Source of the DNA: Bacteroides fluxus YIT 12057
GTDB taxonomy: Bacteria; Bacteroidota; Bacteroidia; Bacteroidales; Bacteroidaceae
Assembly: GCF_000195635.1 (NCBI RefSeq)
Contig: NZ_GL882688.1
Span: forward strand, 34,760 to 98,759
Length of the DNA stretch: 64,000 nt
Direction: 5' to 3'
Made by a program: the position numbers and the translations under genes. Below the pieces are notes generated by a model. That model was not told the origin of the DNA, ran no database searches, and saw only the letters and a list, made by a program, of their open reading frames with translations. How positions within the stretch are numbered: the stretch's first letter is position 1; each line of letters begins with the position of its first letter. Positions 1 to 7,922 of the stretch are shown one piece after another.

Positions 1-367
1 TTCTCTCCTGCCCGACGAAACGGTGGTGTATCGTCCGTATTTCAGCTCATGGCAGGATTTGGGCGAAGGCGGAACCGTATCGGAGGCTGTGGCGATGGAG
101 CTCAACACCATGCGTCTGATGGAGGATGACAGCATGACACTGAACATCTTCTGTAATGAAGGAGAGCAGATAGCCGAAATAAATCTCATAAAGTATCTGC
201 TGCTTACCAAGATGGAGGGCTATGACATGACGGCTCAGGAGTATTTCGACCGTCAGGACGAGTATGTGATGATATTCTTCCTGCAAGAGGACTCTACGGG
301 AAAATATTTCGTGGCGGAAATAAAGATAAACGACTGGATTATACGTCCGCAACCGGGCGATTTATAA
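1..367 (+). CDS. FimB/Mfa2-family fimbrial anchor protein, C-terminal part
   Basis: The reading frame is open from base 2, so the gene starts before the window; the GTG at 23 is inside the frame, not a credible start. The visible ~121 residues end in a pattern typical of FimB/Mfa2-type proteins: a block with LIKYLL, then YFDRQDEYVMIFFL, then a final I-KINDWIIRPQPG strand. In that family these lipoproteins anchor and terminate type V fimbriae at the outer membrane. The next gene begins 19 bp downstream on the same strand and is also a fimbrial lipoprotein, which supports an operon. Family assignment is from the tail only. Confidence 0.7.
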   Translation, partial: SLLPDETVVYRPYFSSWQDLGEGGTVSEAVAMELNTMRLMEDDSMTLNIFCNEGEQIAEINLIKYLLLTKMEGYDMTAQEYFDRQDEYVMIFFLQEDSTGKYFVAEIKINDWIIRPQPGDL

Positions 368-386
368 AAAATATACGGATTGAGAT

Positions 387-1583
387 ATGCTAAGGACTGC
401 TGTTTTATTTTTCACCGCTGCCTGTGCGCTGGGACTTGCTTCGTGCGGCAAGGATAGCGGAATATGGCAGGAAGATTGGCGGGAGGATTCGGGAATACTG
501 AAGGTCTCGGTTTCTTCGATTGCCGAAACGAATGCTTCTACGGATGAGGAAAAGCTCATACGCAAGCTGTACATCTATGCCTACGATGATGTTCACGCCA
601 ACCCCGATTTCTTTTGCGACACGTTGGTGAACAACGGCAATGGCGCACAGGGAACTTTACGGGTGGAGATGGCGATAAACGGTACGGGTAAGAAGCGCTT
701 CTATATGGTGGCAAATCCGCCGCACTATGTGCAGAAGCTGCTCACCACTACCTGCCCCGAAGGTACGCTGAGCAACTTGGGAATGACCATAGTCCGACCG
801 ATGGAAAGCATGGGAGAGCTTCCTCAGACTGAAGACGGAAGCGTCACCGGAAATTCGGGTTTCCCCATGGCAAACTATATGGAGGCTTACGTCAGTGAGG
901 GTGAAAAGGACAAGGAACTGGTGCTTCATCCCGAAGAGAATCAGGCGGGCGGACGCATCATGAGCATACCGCTGTTCCGCTCGCTGGCAAAAATCAGTGT
1001 GCTGGTATGGAGGGAAAACTGCGAAGACGACGAGGTGGTGGCTGTAAAGAGAATGAGTCTGTTCAACTATACGCTTAACGGCTTTTTAGGTCCCAAGTGG
1101 GACATAAGCGACGACTGCCCCGTTTGGGTGGGCGGAGATGCAAGCAGCCCGATAGCAAGTTGGAATCCTTCACTGACGCTGAATCTTGAAGAGATGGTAG
1201 AACGAGAGACCCGTGTGGGTACGGAGGCGGTAGAGGTTCTTGAAAAGCCGGCAGTCATAACTCCCGAACACAACAGCAAGGATAATCCGCAACTTATATC
1301 CGACTTCTATCTCTGCCAGAACTCTTATGGTGAGGCGATGCAGGGAGAAACACAGCAGGGAATGCCCGATACCGTAGGAAACCGTATCACGAAACTGGTG
1401 GTGGAGTTGGAGGACGGCCGTATCAGCGAGATTCCTCTGCCCTACCTCTTGCGAAACGACCATTTGAAGATACGCATTTCGGTGACCGACCAGAGGATTG
1501 AAGCGGATTTTCACAAATGGCAGCTGGAAGAGGTGTCTCCCGAATGGGACGACGGGGTATGGCGTCCGGAAAACATTTTCTAA
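387..1583 (+). CDS. Fimbrillin-family lipoprotein (minor fimbrial subunit)
   Basis: 398 residues with a signal peptide and a lipobox LASC, acylated Cys about residue 20, so exported and lipidated. The mature start contains the fimbrillin-like strand KLYIYAYDDVHAN, and the last ~50 residues (LKIRISVTDQRIEADFHKWQ followed by EVSPEWDD) resemble the C-terminal strand region of Bacteroidales type V pilins. The acidic, beta-rich composition fits. In P. gingivalis the genes after the anchor protein encode accessory tip subunits (FimC-E, Mfa3-5), so an accessory pilin is the most likely role; which one cannot be told. ATG at 387 is directly before the signal peptide. Confidence 0.65.
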   Translation: MLRTAVLFFTAACALGLASCGKDSGIWQEDWREDSGILKVSVSSIAETNASTDEEKLIRKLYIYAYDDVHANPDFFCDTLVNNGNGAQGTLRVEMAINGTGKKRFYMVANPPHYVQKLLTTTCPEGTLSNLGMTIVRPMESMGELPQTEDGSVTGNSGFPMANYMEAYVSEGEKDKELVLHPEENQAGGRIMSIPLFRSLAKISVLVWRENCEDDEVVAVKRMSLFNYTLNGFLGPKWDISDDCPVWVGGDASSPIASWNPSLTLNLEEMVERETRVGTEAVEVLEKPAVITPEHNSKDNPQLISDFYLCQNSYGEAMQGETQQGMPDTVGNRITKLVVELEDGRISEIPLPYLLRNDHLKIRISVTDQRIEADFHKWQLEEVSPEWDDGVWRPENIF

Positions 1584-1590
1584 ACAACAG

Positions 1591-2844
1591 ATGAACATGA
1601 AAACTATATATCATATATTCAATGTGTGTATGTCCTTTCTTCTTTTGGCTTCTTGCCAAAAGGATGGGATAACAACCGGCTCCGGCATAGATGATGCCGG
1701 AGGAGAGAGCGTCAGTCTGGTGTTTTCTTTTGCCGGTGCGGGCGAGACTTCGCGTGCCGCAACTCCCGCCGACGAAGAAATAATGCTGGAGGAGGGAAAG
1801 GTGAACAATCTGCTATATGCGGTGTTCCAAAGCAAGAAGCTTCGTGTAATGGAATACAAGGACTTGAGCGGACTGGATTACTCTACGGGAGAAAACAACC
1901 AGTATGAGACCGACCATCTGGACAAGGCGCATTTCGACGCGAACACGGAGATATTCGTGGTGGCAAATGTTACGGAGGAGATAAAGAAGGACCTTACGGA
2001 CACGCTGAACCTTGCCGGAGAAGCCTTGTATATGTGCTGGCGCAAATATGAATACAACCTCGACCTCAATGCCGAATCCGGCAAAGCCGAGTCAAGACGG
2101 ATAGAGAATCCGCTGATGGCGGGTTATCTTCCGCTGAGCAGAAACTTCGACGCTTCCATCATAGTGCATGTGGAGCACATATACTGTCGCATCTGGTTCG
2201 AGTTCGAGTGGAAAGATGTGCCTGAAGCGGAACGTGTGGTGATAGACAGTATCATGATAGACGGGCTGGTGGACAATACGTGGCTGTTCAATACGGAAAC
2301 GCAGTCGCTCGACAACAATCCTGACAATCCCGTAAAGTCTAAGGAAAAGGTGGAGAACTACAAGACCCAGAATCCTTTTCTCGGTGACCTTACGCTCAAG
2401 GAATATCCCTACCACGATGCCGGTGAGGACGGAACAAAGACTATCCTGATGAGAATGGAGAAAAGAAACTACAAGACAGTGTGCCGTTATCCGCTGGAAA
2501 ACGGAGAAATGTCGAAAACACAGAGACCCGTACGCTACTATGTGTATAGCTACCAGTGGGCGGGAATCACTATTGACGACGACCCGCTGGTGACGCTGTA
2601 TTATCACTTCAAGAAAAAAGACAACTCATCAACCGACGGTTCTTTGGCCGAGGTTCACAAGCGGGCCAAAGCACGGCTGTACGATGAGACTCACTATCCG
2701 GGCAAACGTCATCACGGATTGCTGAGAAACTATACTTACAAACTGGATTGCAAGGTGAGTACGCTTACAAACTCGCTCGACCTGCATATCATGTCCGTGC
2801 CATGGCTGAAGCATGACATAGACGATATTCCCGTATTTGAATAG
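1591..2844 (+). CDS. Fimbrillin-like lipoprotein (accessory fimbrial subunit)
   Basis: 417 residues. The frame is open further upstream, but the ATG at 1591 is chosen because it comes 7 bp after the previous stop and begins a clean signal peptide with lipobox LASC (Cys about residue 22); an ATG at 1597 is an alternative. After the lipobox is a Gly/Ser/Asp-rich linker, then a beta-rich region with fimbrillin-like features (VVANVTEE, RIWFEFEWKDVPEAERVVID). Near the C-terminus is GLLRNYTYKLDCKVS, like the 'RNH.Y.Y.i.v' strand common in this superfamily. Probably a minor subunit in the same fimbrial operon; the exact family was not confirmed. Confidence 0.6.
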   Translation: MNMKTIYHIFNVCMSFLLLASCQKDGITTGSGIDDAGGESVSLVFSFAGAGETSRAATPADEEIMLEEGKVNNLLYAVFQSKKLRVMEYKDLSGLDYSTGENNQYETDHLDKAHFDANTEIFVVANVTEEIKKDLTDTLNLAGEALYMCWRKYEYNLDLNAESGKAESRRIENPLMAGYLPLSRNFDASIIVHVEHIYCRIWFEFEWKDVPEAERVVIDSIMIDGLVDNTWLFNTETQSLDNNPDNPVKSKEKVENYKTQNPFLGDLTLKEYPYHDAGEDGTKTILMRMEKRNYKTVCRYPLENGEMSKTQRPVRYYVYSYQWAGITIDDDPLVTLYYHFKKKDNSSTDGSLAEVHKRAKARLYDETHYPGKRHHGLLRNYTYKLDCKVSTLTNSLDLHIMSVPWLKHDIDDIPVFE

Positions 2845-2857
2845 AACATACACTTCG

Positions 2858-5800
2858 ATGAAGAAATTAATCTCAATGATACCTGTAAGAATACTGCCTG
2901 CACTGGCACTGTTATGTATGTTCGCGGCTTCATGCCATGACGATTTTATGCCGCAGACAGAAGGGGGAGGAAGCCCTTTGGAAGTGGTGGAGGGTATAGA
3001 GGGAGAACTCACCTTGTCCATCGCACCCGACACTTACAGCAGTGTGGAAGTAAATGCTCGTGCCTCATCCGACGAGGCTTCCGACCAGCACATTCACTCG
3101 CTGTATCTGTTTGTGATAGACCGCAAGAACCCTGACGGAAGTGTTCCTCCCGAGCAATGTCCCGTCATAGCCAGAAAGTTTTTCTCGGATGTGATGCACA
3201 ATTTGTCCGATATTACGGAGGGGGGACAAAAATATAAGGTAACGGAAATCACCATACCTGCCGTGAGCTGCCAGACGGCACAGCTTTATGCCATTGCCAA
3301 TCTGGGCTACTCCAACATGCAGGGAGTGGAAAACGAGGCAGACATGATAGAGATGTGCGATACGGTAACGTCACTCTACTATCTGCGCGACGTGGTGGCT
3401 CGTCTGAAAGTGAACGACAAACAGGAGGTGAACGTGGAGCGTATGCAGGGACACCACCTTATGAGCGGATTTTTCCGTACTGCGGACTTGTACAACTTTA
3501 TGGACGAGCCTACCGAGTTTCCTTTCGTCACCATGAAGGCAGAAGCCAATGACAAGCTTACCCTGTATGATGCAAAGACAAGTGAACCTTACCGCCTGAT
3601 GGGGCATGAAAACGAGAAAGGAAAAGCGGCGGGACTTTTCGTAAACCGTCTGGACACCAAGGTGACCGTAAAGATACAGTCGGCGGGAACACTGGCTTCT
3701 ACCGATGGGGCGTATTTCCGTCTTACCTCGTGGCAGGTCTTCAATCTGCCGAGACAGCAGTATCCGCTGTGGAGCTTCAAGGCAAGGGAGTGGCATGTGC
3801 CGGATAAGATGCTTGGCAACAGCAAGGAGTTCAAACGAGACCTGACCGAATCAGACGGGGGAGGATGGGAGTTTACCTACTATCAGTTCGAGAACTATCA
3901 GGCAAAATCCCGACCGGCAGGCCAAAGAAAAGGTGCTGCGGTGCTGGATGCGGAGGCCATTGCCGCACAATATAACAAGGAATATGGACTGAAAAACGGA
4001 GAGGCTGTGACGGCACAGGAGGTTACGGACTCGTTCGCAGTAAAATATCCCAATAAGTTCTCCTCCTTTGCATACGGTATGCGAGAGCTGAAAGGCAAGA
4101 GTTATGCGCATGGGGATGACAAGGATGAGCCATACGACCCGGAACATCCCGGACAGGACAACGACACCCTGACCGTGATTAACGGTGACTTTGCCAATGC
4201 GCCCGACGATGCCACTTACGTGAAGATTAAAGGATATTACTACAATCCGCAAGAGCCGGAGAAACGCATCAAGGATGACCCTCATAGCATGATATACGAT
4301 AAGTCTCACCCGATAGACCAATATCCCTACTGGGGTGAGGGACAGGTACCTGTGGCAACACCGGAGGAAGCACATAAGACAACCCGTGCGGCATGGGTTA
4401 TATATTATGTCCACTTGGGATATGTGGGAGGAGGAAATCTCAACCTTACCGACGCCCCTTGTCCAAAGGGTGACGAACTGAAGGATTTCGACAAGTTCAA
4501 GAACAAACTGAATGACTACAACGTGATACGAAACCATCACTACACCTACACGCTGAAAGTGGCAGGGGCGGAAAACATCAAGTTGGAGGCTACGCGCGAG
4601 GACGGAGGAAACATATACGAACAGGAAAACCAGCCCGGTGCGGAAGGGCAGGTGGTAGACTCAAGACATTTATATGACCTCGACTCTCATTTTACCGCTG
4701 TAAACTATACGGTGGATTTCACCGCCATGCCTTTCGACCTCGACAAAGGTTTTGGATTTGCCATTTCCACTCCTTTTCAGGAAAAGAGAGTGGCGCTGAA
4801 GAGAGGACCGGACGGAGAATACGGATTGTTCGACAAGGACGGAAACGAAATGACTTCCATACGAGGATGGGACATGGACTGGATTCACTTTGCATGGCAC
4901 GGAGACTTGAACAATCCTTCGCAATCGATGATAGACCCTGTGACGGGAAACGGTGTGGAATACTCGGACACATACGGAGGATACGAAAATCAGCAGACAT
5001 ACAGAACAGACAAAATAACCCTTACGCAAGATAAGGATGCCACTCACAAGCACTATCTGCTCAACTGCTATGAGTTTGCCAAACTGGTGTGGAGGTCTTT
5101 TGCCGACTGGAAAGCAAGCGGACAGCCGAAAGAGAATAGCAGCATGACGTTCACCATTTTCGTGGATGAATATTACTACGACTTCAATCCGGTTACGAAC
5201 GCACAGCTCAACTGGAAGGATTTCTGCAACAAGGACAGACGCAAGCTCTTTTTCTTTATGGATGTGGACGAGATTAGTGCCGACCAACAGAGCTGGTACA
5301 CCAATTCGCATTTGGTAGTCATGCAGTCGTCCATACAGACACACTATGCCACCGACAACTACGGAGGGCAGGTGATAGCAAACGTGGCATACGGGATAGA
5401 GCGTGTGGACGAGTTCCGTGCGCAATACAAGAGCGACAAGCCGAACAACTACACCAACGACCAGTACTTCGAGGCTGACAAGACATCGATGGTGAACGGT
5501 CTGTACAACACGATGCTGTGGTACAACAAATATAAAGACAGTCCGAATCGTGTTATAGACTGGGAAACGGCGGCAGACTATTTCACCGCAAAATGTTACG
5601 ACCAGTACCCCACATACGAAGTCATAGAAAACGACAACGGTATAGACGGCAACAGGAAGAACCGCAGAGGGCAGTGGGCTGTATATACCCGCAACAGAGA
5701 CCTCAACCGCAACGGGAAACTGGACCCGGAAGAGATACGCTGGTTCGTGCCCGCCATTGACCAATATACCTATTGCTTTCTCGGAGGCCGTCCGGTGTTC

Positions 5801-6742
5801 GACTCTCCATTGTTCGAAAAGCATATTGCCGTGGAATACAAAGGCACTGAAAGTTGGCTGAAAGGAGTGGACATCGTACACTTTATGAGCAGCACCGGCA
5901 CTGCCGGCAAAGCAAACACTTTCTGGGCGGAAGAGGGCTGTACCAAAGGAAAATACGGAGGCGGAAACGCACAGCAATATTACGGTATACGTATGGCGAG
6001 AATGCTCAGTATGCATGGAGCGGAAAGTTCGGGAGCCGCATTTACAGGCGACAAGATGACGGAGAACACCCTTCTTCAAGACGACCTGTTTGTAATATCG
6101 CATACCCGGAACGGCGAGCCTGTACCCAGAGAGCAGCGCGTGGATGGCAAGACCTATTATGTGCGACTGGACAAGATGAACATGGATGCCTTCAGAGAGC
6201 CTTTGAGCATTGGTGAACTTACGGCTCACACCCATGAGGAGAAGCAGAACTGGCTGTACCGCGAATTCCGCATTGCCAAAAACAAGGTGGGATATAACTC
6301 GTACACCAACCCGAGCAATTATGACAGAAACCCTAAAATAGACGGGATTCCGCGTACATGGTATCAGATGAGCGGACAATGGTCGCCCGACAAGTTCAAG
6401 CCGAACTCCGATCTTTATTACAGAGGTGCGGAGGAAAGTCTTGCCTACCTGTACAGAGAGGATAACGACGGTTCCGACCTCCATCACTGGCGTATCCCCA
6501 ACTTGAGGGAAGCAGCCATACTCACTATGGCATTCCCTAACTCATGGTTCTTCGGCAGTGATACTAACCATGGCAGCAGAGCGATAGTGGCGGGAACCAC
6601 CTGCGGCAATCTTGGTTCCGGTTCTACCGACTATCCGGTATGGATACTCCGCGAAAACACTATCTACCGTATGCCCGGAACCGATTCGGGCGCCGACGGC
6701 GGAACCTTGTTTTATGTGCGCGGTGTGCAGGATGTAAAATAA
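2858..6742 (+). CDS. Large surface lipoprotein of the fimbrial cluster, DUF4906-like, putative tip adhesin
   Basis: 1294 residues. ATG at 2858 is preferred over an in-frame TTG at 2837, which overlaps the previous gene; from 2858 there is a signal peptide with lipobox AASC (Cys ~26). N-terminal ~350 residues look fimbrillin-like (HSLYLFVIDRK, a strand near VIRNHHYTYTLKV at ~560). Residues ~945-970 hold DLNRNGKLDPEEIRWFVPA, which matches a DxNxNGxxDxxE calcium-loop pattern. The last ~90 residues (HHWRIPNLREAAILT, then a final FYVRGVQDVK) resemble the C-type-lectin/FGE-like ends of Bacteroidales surface proteins. Size and last position in the operon suggest an adhesive tip protein; that role is inference. 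Confidence 0.6.
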   Translation: MKKLISMIPVRILPALALLCMFAASCHDDFMPQTEGGGSPLEVVEGIEGELTLSIAPDTYSSVEVNARASSDEASDQHIHSLYLFVIDRKNPDGSVPPEQCPVIARKFFSDVMHNLSDITEGGQKYKVTEITIPAVSCQTAQLYAIANLGYSNMQGVENEADMIEMCDTVTSLYYLRDVVARLKVNDKQEVNVERMQGHHLMSGFFRTADLYNFMDEPTEFPFVTMKAEANDKLTLYDAKTSEPYRLMGHENEKGKAAGLFVNRLDTKVTVKIQSAGTLASTDGAYFRLTSWQVFNLPRQQYPLWSFKAREWHVPDKMLGNSKEFKRDLTESDGGGWEFTYYQFENYQAKSRPAGQRKGAAVLDAEAIAAQYNKEYGLKNGEAVTAQEVTDSFAVKYPNKFSSFAYGMRELKGKSYAHGDDKDEPYDPEHPGQDNDTLTVINGDFANAPDDATYVKIKGYYYNPQEPEKRIKDDPHSMIYDKSHPIDQYPYWGEGQVPVATPEEAHKTTRAAWVIYYVHLGYVGGGNLNLTDAPCPKGDELKDFDKFKNKLNDYNVIRNHHYTYTLKVAGAENIKLEATREDGGNIYEQENQPGAEGQVVDSRHLYDLDSHFTAVNYTVDFTAMPFDLDKGFGFAISTPFQEKRVALKRGPDGEYGLFDKDGNEMTSIRGWDMDWIHFAWHGDLNNPSQSMIDPVTGNGVEYSDTYGGYENQQTYRTDKITLTQDKDATHKHYLLNCYEFAKLVWRSFADWKASGQPKENSSMTFTIFVDEYYYDFNPVTNAQLNWKDFCNKDRRKLFFFMDVDEISADQQSWYTNSHLVVMQSSIQTHYATDNYGGQVIANVAYGIERVDEFRAQYKSDKPNNYTNDQYFEADKTSMVNGLYNTMLWYNKYKDSPNRVIDWETAADYFTAKCYDQYPTYEVIENDNGIDGNRKNRRGQWAVYTRNRDLNRNGKLDPEEIRWFVPAIDQYTYCFLGGRPVFDSPLFEKHIAVEYKGTESWLKGVDIVHFMSSTGTAGKANTFWAEEGCTKGKYGGGNAQQYYGIRMARMLSMHGAESSGAAFTGDKMTENTLLQDDLFVISHTRNGEPVPREQRVDGKTYYVRLDKMNMDAFREPLSIGELTAHTHEEKQNWLYREFRIAKNKVGYNSYTNPSNYDRNPKIDGIPRTWYQMSGQWSPDKFKPNSDLYYRGAEESLAYLYREDNDGSDLHHWRIPNLREAAILTMAFPNSWFFGSDTNHGSRAIVAGTTCGNLGSGSTDYPVWILRENTIYRMPGTDSGADGGTLFYVRGVQDVK

Positions 6743-6756
6743 TTTCCTGTATCTCA

Positions 6757-6942
6757 ATGAAGGTGTGTCAAAATGCATGCATTCTTCATTGTAATTGTGA
6801 AAAAATCGTGTCTTTTTATAAATTTCAGCAGGGTTTTCCACATCAATTTATGCGTGCTGTAATACAGGCCGTTGTCACATTCGTCAATCATCACAATGTT
6901 ATAATCTTCATTGGCGATGGAGGAGATAATTGTACCTATCAT
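6757..6942 (-). pseudogene. Fragment of an AAA-type ATPase (Walker B region only)
   Basis: On the - strand the translation contains NEDYNIVMIDECDNGLYYST followed by HKLMWKTLLKFIKRHD. This matches the Walker B/signature stretch of AAA15/OLD-like ATPases (typically ..IDEIENGLHYS..W..I). The Walker A half upstream is missing, the part after the Walker B (usually TTHS) is degenerate, and the frame stops soon after. Read as a remnant of a deleted ATPase gene. A plain shadow frame would not be expected to carry this motif, but only about 60 residues support it. Confidence 0.5.
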
Positions 6943-7069
6943 TATCCACAAACATAGAGGAGTCTTGTGTGTGATGAATAATAGCCTGTGGGGAATTCGG
7001 GAAAAAGGTGCCGTTGACAAGCCACGTTTTTTGAAGTTTGCTCAAAAATGCGCCTACTGCTGGTGATTA

Positions 7070-7225
7070 AACAAGCATTATGAACATCTTTCAGATTACC
7101 GTGCACCGGAATTTACTTCCAATACTTCAGAGTTTCATGTAACGCTTTGGAATTTGAATTTTGAGGATGAAGTTATTGGGGAAATTGCATCTATTGGTAG
7201 TCCTTTGATCGGATATAATATGTAG
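7070..7225 (+). pseudogene. C-terminal fragment of an AlbA_2/RecG-like ATP-binding protein
   Basis: Starting after an in-frame TGA at 7064 the + strand reads about 51 codons to a TAG at 7223, including DYRAPEFTSNTSEFHVTLWN. The pattern 'RAPEF....FxVTLWN' is characteristic of the C-terminal part of proteins with an AlbA_2 (divergent AAA) domain. No start codon or N-terminal domain is present. Together with the ATPase fragment just to the left it shows that 6743-7239 is gene debris; the rest of this 497-bp stretch holds nothing else I can name. Confidence 0.45.
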
Positions 7226-7239
7226 TTCTCATTTGCTCG

Positions 7240-7782
7240 TTAATAATCTCTCTTCTCCACGAACCCTATCGGCATATCCACATGTGCGCAGCCCAGCATA
7301 TCCAGCCGGATGGCCACCTTGCTTTTCCCGTTAAGGGTGACTAACTCGCCTTCCAGGCCTGCCAGCGGGCCTTTTATCACTTTTACCGCATCTCCCTGTG
7401 CCAACGGGGTGCTGCATATCTCCACCACTTCCGGACTGTAGTCCAGCATGAACCGGAAGCGTTCCATCTGTTCTTCGGGAATGATGGCGGGGGTGCTTTC
7501 ACCACGCAATACCATATAGCGGCTGACCGCCTGCAGGGTAAGGGGCAAAGGACGTTCCTGGGGGCTGACGTGCACAAATATCATCATCGGAATGACCAGA
7601 CGCTCTACCTTCTTGCGGCGGTCGCTCCATTGATGGATCTCGTTTTGCACAGGCAGGTAGCACTCTATGCCCATGGCGGTGAGCCGTTGGGCAGTCTTCT
7701 TTTCGAGGCAAGACTGTACATAGGCTACCAGCCATTGGCGGGGAGAAGGCGATTTACTGTTTATATTCGTGGTATTCGGCAT
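7240..7782 (-). CDS. UpxY-family transcription antiterminator (NusG-like)
   Basis: 180 residues. Residues ~15-110 form a NusG N-terminal domain (QWLVAYVQSCLEKKTAQRL, GIECYLPVQNEIHQWSDR, then RLVIPMMIFVHV), and ~130-165 a KOW segment (GDAVKVIKGPLAGLEGELV). This is the architecture of UpxY proteins, which bind polymerase on the leader of a surface polysaccharide operon and let it read through terminators. Here the gene is last in the module instead of first, and a strong hairpin (7801-7837) stands directly before its ATG. Nothing polysaccharide-related follows on its 3' side. It may serve the upstream operon in trans, or be left over from a lost capsule operon. Confidence 0.85.
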   Translation of the reverse strand: MPNTTNINSKSPSPRQWLVAYVQSCLEKKTAQRLTAMGIECYLPVQNEIHQWSDRRKKVERLVIPMMIFVHVSPQERPLPLTLQAVSRYMVLRGESTPAIIPEEQMERFRFMLDYSPEVVEICSTPLAQGDAVKVIKGPLAGLEGELVTLNGKSKVAIRLDMLGCAHVDMPIGFVEKRDY

Positions 7783-7800
7783 ATTCCTAAGATTTTAAAA

Positions 7801-7837
7801 ATGTGTCCGGCAACAACGCTTTGTTGCCGGTACACAT
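7801..7837 (-). terminator. Strong hairpin between the Wzc-like gene and the upxY-like gene
   Basis: CCGGCAACAA (7807-7816) pairs with TTGTTGCCGG (7821-7830) around a 4-base loop, and ATGTGT/ACACAT extends the stem with one bulged base. On the - strand the stem is followed by TTTTTAAAA, so it looks like an intrinsic terminator of the exopolysaccharide operon. It ends 18 bp before the upxY-like start codon, so that gene would need readthrough or its own promoter. A separate 8-bp dyad (ATACAAAG at 7862-7869 and CTTTGTAT at 7882-7889) sits just upstream. Confidence 0.6.
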
Positions 7838-7922
7838 TGCAAACAAACAAAATAAGACCGGATACAAAGGACAGCGATGCACTTTGTATGGGGTTCCGGA
7901 CTTATGGGGAAATATCATAGGG

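Noticed and set aside
4670..6487. Antisense open frame of ~605 residues across the large fimbrial protein gene
   Set aside because: The + strand frame has a signal peptide, family-like motifs and operon position; the antisense product has low-complexity Val/His/Arg-rich sequence, no domain and no promoter.
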